Of a DNA stretch of 40,184 nt, positions 37,047 to 40,184 are shown piece after piece (position 1 is the first letter of the stretch; each line of letters starts with the position of its first letter). A program made the translations under genes and the position numbers. This DNA comes from Candidatus Nomurabacteria bacterium (GTDB lineage Bacteria > Patescibacteriota > Minisyncoccia > Phycocordibacterales > UBA2100): assembly GCA_943356775.1 (NCBI GenBank), contig CALRFU010000009.1:1-40184 (forward strand). Direction: 5' to 3'. Under the pieces are notes generated by a model that saw only the letters and a list, made by a program, of their open reading frames with translations, ran no database searches and had not been told where the DNA came from.

Positions 37047-38450
37047 ATGGACCTTTCTACACTTACGATAACAGAGGCTCGCCGCGCATTGGACGCCAAG
37101 GAGTATTCCGCGCTCGACCTCACCAACGCATATCTCGATGCGATAGAAAAAAAGAATGGAGAGATACACGCATACCTCGAAGTGTGGGCAGATTCTGCGA
37201 GAGAGGAGGCAAAAGCCGCCGATGCGGTGATTGCGGCAGGTAAGTCACAACCCCTCACGGGAATCCCGATTGCAGTCAAAGACAATATTCTCATCGAAGG
37301 GCGTATCGCGAGTGCGGCGTCGAAAATCTTGGAAAACTACAAAGCTTCATACGATGCGACGGTGATTTCAAAACTTAAGGCACAGGGTGTGGTATTTCTC
37401 GGACGCACAAATATGGATGAATTCGCACTCGGCAGTTCGACCGAGAATTCAGCATACGGGCCGACCAAAAATCCTCACGATACGTCACGCGTACCGGGCG
37501 GCACTTCCGGCGGCTCGGCTGCTGCTGTTGCGGCCGGGATGGCGCTTGCAGCTCTCGGTAGTGATACGGGCGGCTCTATACGCCAGCCCGCAGCCTTCTG
37601 TGGTATCGCAGGATTGAAGCCGACGTATGGCGCCGTTTCCCGTTCGGGCCTCATCGCCGCTGCGTCATCTCTCGACCAGATAGGTACGCTTGGGAAGAAT
37701 GTGGAGGATGCAAAAATTCTTTTCGACGCTGTTCGTGGACATGATGCGATGGACAGCACATCGCTGCCCGATGCCAACATTCCGCCAAAGGCAGGGCGGA
37801 AGGCGATAGGGGTGCCGCGTGAATTTTTGACGGACCTCACTCCCGAAATACGCGCGCAATTTGAAAGTACATTGGACACATTAAAAAACAAGGGATACAC
37901 AATCGTCGATGTTGCACTTCCGTCTTTGCAATACGCGCTGGCGGTGTACTACATCATCAACCCTGCAGAAGTTTCTACGAATCTTGCACGACTCGACGGA
38001 ATTCGTTACGGCCTCTCCGTCCCTGCGGATGTCATAGGAGAAGTGTACTCAAAGACGCGAGCGGCGGGATTCGGCCCCGAAACACGTCGTAGAGTTCTGG
38101 TGGGCACATTCGTCCTTTCCTCGGGGTATGCCGATGCGTACTACCGCAAGGCACGTTCGGTCCGCGAGCTGATACGTGCAGATTTTGCAAAAGCATTCGA
38201 AACGGTTGACGCTATTGTCATGCCGACGACTCCTTCACCTGCATTCAAGCTTGGCGAGAAGAACAGCGACCCTGTATCGCTTTATTTGGAAGATATTTTC
38301 ACGGTGCCCGTGAATCTCGCAGGCGTACCGGCGATATCAGTGCCGGGAGGCACTGTAGAGAGGGATGGGAAAAAGTTGCCGGTAGGTTTCCAGATAATCG
38401 GCGCATGGGGCGGAGAGCAGACAATCTTTGCCATTGGCAAAGATGTCTGA
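37047..38450 (+). CDS. gatA: Asp-tRNA(Asn)/Glu-tRNA(Gln) amidotransferase subunit GatA
   Basis: GIPIAVKDNI, GSSTENSAYGPTKNPHDTSRVPGGTSGGSAAAVAAGMALAALGSDTGGSIRQPAAFCG. Confidence 0.97.
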   Translation: MDLSTLTITEARRALDAKEYSALDLTNAYLDAIEKKNGEIHAYLEVWADSAREEAKAADAVIAAGKSQPLTGIPIAVKDNILIEGRIASAASKILENYKASYDATVISKLKAQGVVFLGRTNMDEFALGSSTENSAYGPTKNPHDTSRVPGGTSGGSAAAVAAGMALAALGSDTGGSIRQPAAFCGIAGLKPTYGAVSRSGLIAAASSLDQIGTLGKNVEDAKILFDAVRGHDAMDSTSLPDANIPPKAGRKAIGVPREFLTDLTPEIRAQFESTLDTLKNKGYTIVDVALPSLQYALAVYYIINPAEVSTNLARLDGIRYGLSVPADVIGEVYSKTRAAGFGPETRRRVLVGTFVLSSGYADAYYRKARSVRELIRADFAKAFETVDAIVMPTTPSPAFKLGEKNSDPVSLYLEDIFTVPVNLAGVPAISVPGGTVERDGKKLPVGFQIIGAWGGEQTIFAIGKDV

Positions 38451-38479
38451 CCCCGCTAGCGGTGAGTTATAATCTCCAC

Positions 38480-39193
38480 ATGGATCCAAATCCTTCACCG
38501 GGCAACTCAATAGGTTCGGCGTTGTGGTTTCTCAGCGAAGTCGCATTCAAATGGATACCGGGCGCGGTGATGGCCGTCTCGGGTACTGCCGCGCCGGTAC
38601 CGGGAGGAGAGCCTGTGTCTCCGCTCGCCGCTCCGATTACGACGCCCGTATCCGCTCCTGAAGTCGTCCAGTATCTACAGTTGGCCTCAGCGCCCGGAGA
38701 GTACGACCAGATGTTTCAGCAATGGAGTACGTTTGTAGCCTTCTCACTCCTCGTTACCCTGTGCCTGGGTGCCCTCATTATTTACTGCGCGATTCGTGTC
38801 TTCCAGATACGTCAGATAGAGCGGCGCAGGTTCTATCAGACCCGACGTACGGTCGCCGCCCAGGATATTCCGAAATCACAATTGCGTTGGAATAGGATAC
38901 GGGAAGAGGCAAATTCCGATTCTGAACAATCCTGGCGGCTCGCTATCCTCGAAGCGGACATCATGCTCAACGAGCTCCTCGATGTCATGGGTTACAAAGG
39001 CGAGACGATGGCGGATAAGATGCGCGGTGTGGACCGCGCAAATTTCAATTCTATCGATCTCGCATGGGAGGCGCACAAGATTCGCAACAAAATCGCACAT
39101 GACGGCAGCGCACACCAGATGACGGCGCGCGAAACCCGTCGCGTCATCGCACTCTACGAAAAAGTCTTAAAAGACGCACGTTACATTGAGTAA
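38480..39193 (+). CDS. Hypothetical membrane protein with a conserved-looking cytoplasmic domain
   Basis: TM segment FVAFSLLVTLCLGALIIYCAIRVF; C-terminal WRLAILEADIMLNELLDVMGYKGETMADKMRG...AHKIRNKIAHDG; TATAAT-N6-ATG. Confidence 0.75.
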   Translation: MDPNPSPGNSIGSALWFLSEVAFKWIPGAVMAVSGTAAPVPGGEPVSPLAAPITTPVSAPEVVQYLQLASAPGEYDQMFQQWSTFVAFSLLVTLCLGALIIYCAIRVFQIRQIERRRFYQTRRTVAAQDIPKSQLRWNRIREEANSDSEQSWRLAILEADIMLNELLDVMGYKGETMADKMRGVDRANFNSIDLAWEAHKIRNKIAHDGSAHQMTARETRRVIALYEKVLKDARYIE

Positions 39194-39245
39194 ATCTTTT
39201 TCAGGGTTTATTGCATCGGCATCTCGCTTGTAGTACATTGACGCC

Positions 39246-39320
39246 AGCGGGGTGGAGCAGTAGTAGCTCGCAAGGCTCATAACCTTGAGGTCGCGGGTGC
39301 AATTCCCGCCCCCGCAACCA
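39246..39320 (+). tRNA. Initiator tRNA-fMet (CAU), with CCA encoded
   Basis: AGCGGGG..CCCCGCA with unpaired position 1:72, anticodon arm CAAGG-CTCATAA-CCTTG, ACCA end. Confidence 0.9.
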
Positions 39321-39321
39321 A

Positions 39322-39741
39322 ATGGAGAAAACAGAAGTCGCAGGAGGAATTATCACAAACTCGAAAGGGGAGGTAGTGCTCGTACGCAACGGTCCGGATT
39401 TTTGGGGATTTCCCAAAGGCCATATTGACGAGGGAGAAAATGCGCTCGCGGCGGCGCGGCGCGAGGTCGCAGAGGAAACCGGCTTGGAGTACGTTTCGTT
39501 CGTCAAAGATCTCGGTTCATACGAGCGTTATAAAGGCACACCCGATGGGGGAGACGACACGAGCGAATACAAAACCATTCACATGATTCTTTTTACGGCC
39601 AAACAAGTAGAGCTCGCGCCGACCGACCCGGCTAATCCGGAAGCGAGGTGGGTGGCTCATGCAAAAGTCGATGGAATGCTCACGCACCCCAAGGACAGAG
39701 AATTTTGGCAGACGATACACCTAAGTTTAGGGCTCTTGTAG
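39322..39741 (+). CDS. NUDIX hydrolase
   Basis: Nudix box GHIDEGENALAAARREVAEETGLE. Confidence 0.95.
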   Translation: MEKTEVAGGIITNSKGEVVLVRNGPDFWGFPKGHIDEGENALAAARREVAEETGLEYVSFVKDLGSYERYKGTPDGGDDTSEYKTIHMILFTAKQVELAPTDPANPEARWVAHAKVDGMLTHPKDREFWQTIHLSLGLL

Positions 39742-39906
39742 GGCCGAAATGACGACCGCAGTGATTGAAAGAAAGACGAAGAGTAAAAGCGAGAGCAGGA
39801 ACTGTTTTCCCGCCCACGTCAGGATGGCATTGCCGGTGGAATACACGAGGAAGACGGCGGACAAAATCCATAGAACGGAATTTATCTGTAAAATCGTATT
39901 CCACAT
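39727..39906 (-). CDS. Small two-TM membrane protein (59 aa), not in the ORF track
   Basis: MWNTILQINSVLWILSAVFLVYSTGNAILTWAGKQFLLSLLLFVFLSITAVVISALQEP*; TATACC-N7-ATG. Confidence 0.7.
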   Translation of the reverse strand: MWNTILQINSVLWILSAVFLVYSTGNAILTWAGKQFLLSLLLFVFLSITAVVISALQEP

Positions 39907-39963
39907 ATCAGTAGGTATAGCATGAAAGGGAAATATGCGATATTCTCATTTTGATCCTCATTT

Positions 39964-40040
39964 GTCGGGGTAGCTCAGCCGGTTAGAGCGAGCGTTTCAT
40001 AAGCGCTAGGTCGAGAGTTCGAGTCTCTCCCCCGACACCA
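39964..40040 (+). tRNA. tRNA with CAU anticodon (elongator Met, or Ile2 if lysidine-modified), CCA encoded
   Basis: Acceptor GTCGGGG/CCCCGAC paired (not initiator), anticodon arm AGCGT-TTCATAA-GCGCT, T-arm GAGAGTTCGAGTCTCTC, ACCA. Confidence 0.92.
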
Positions 40041-40060
40041 GAGTAGAGATTAATGGAGTT

Positions 40061-40104
40061 CCGCATTGGTTTTCTTTGCCCCCCACCAAAGAAAACCAAT
40101 GCGG
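40061..40104. terminator. 18-bp perfect hairpin downstream of the CAU tRNA
   Basis: CCGCATTGGTTTTCTTTG-CCCCCCAC-CAAAGAAAACCAATGCGG. Confidence 0.7.
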
Positions 40105-40184
40105 CTTCGCCGTGCCGCGCGCTTCGCGCGCGACCAAAGAGAGGTTCGAGCCGAAGATTTTTTGGAGGGAGGATTTTTTGGCGG

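Overview
The window looks like chromosomal DNA from a Patescibacteria/CPR (Parcubacteria-like) bacterium using the standard code; that taxonomy is inferred from gene content and gene style. It carries: (i) a large serine recombinase whose 3' end runs antisense into the 3' end of the tmRNA gene, next to smpB, with an inverted recombinase remnant at the left edge; (ii) housekeeping genes ftsH, pyrC, malic enzyme, recG, comF-like, ligA, gatC and gatA; (iii) two tandem secreted proteins with a peptidoglycan-binding module and PKD repeats; (iv) a Cache-HAMP-PAS histidine kinase between two ABC_sub_bind-type ligand-binding proteins, plus a remnant of a third; (v) a full type IV pilus locus (pilM/N/O/P-like, pilB, CheY-like, pilT, pilC, major pilin, pilD, four minor pilins); (vi) four tRNAs, including a tRNA-Ile read as anticodon UAU and an odd initiator tRNA. 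The most novel signals are a 64-nt structured intergenic repeat with compensatory changes in three stems, a companion TRCT-loop hairpin and one apparently nested copy (14661-14838, 30694-30777, 31372-31505), and a window-wide promoter layout in which a -10-like hexamer sits 6-7 nt before the start codon of at least 12 genes, implying leaderless mRNAs. Everything was read by eye; no alignment, folding or database search was run.
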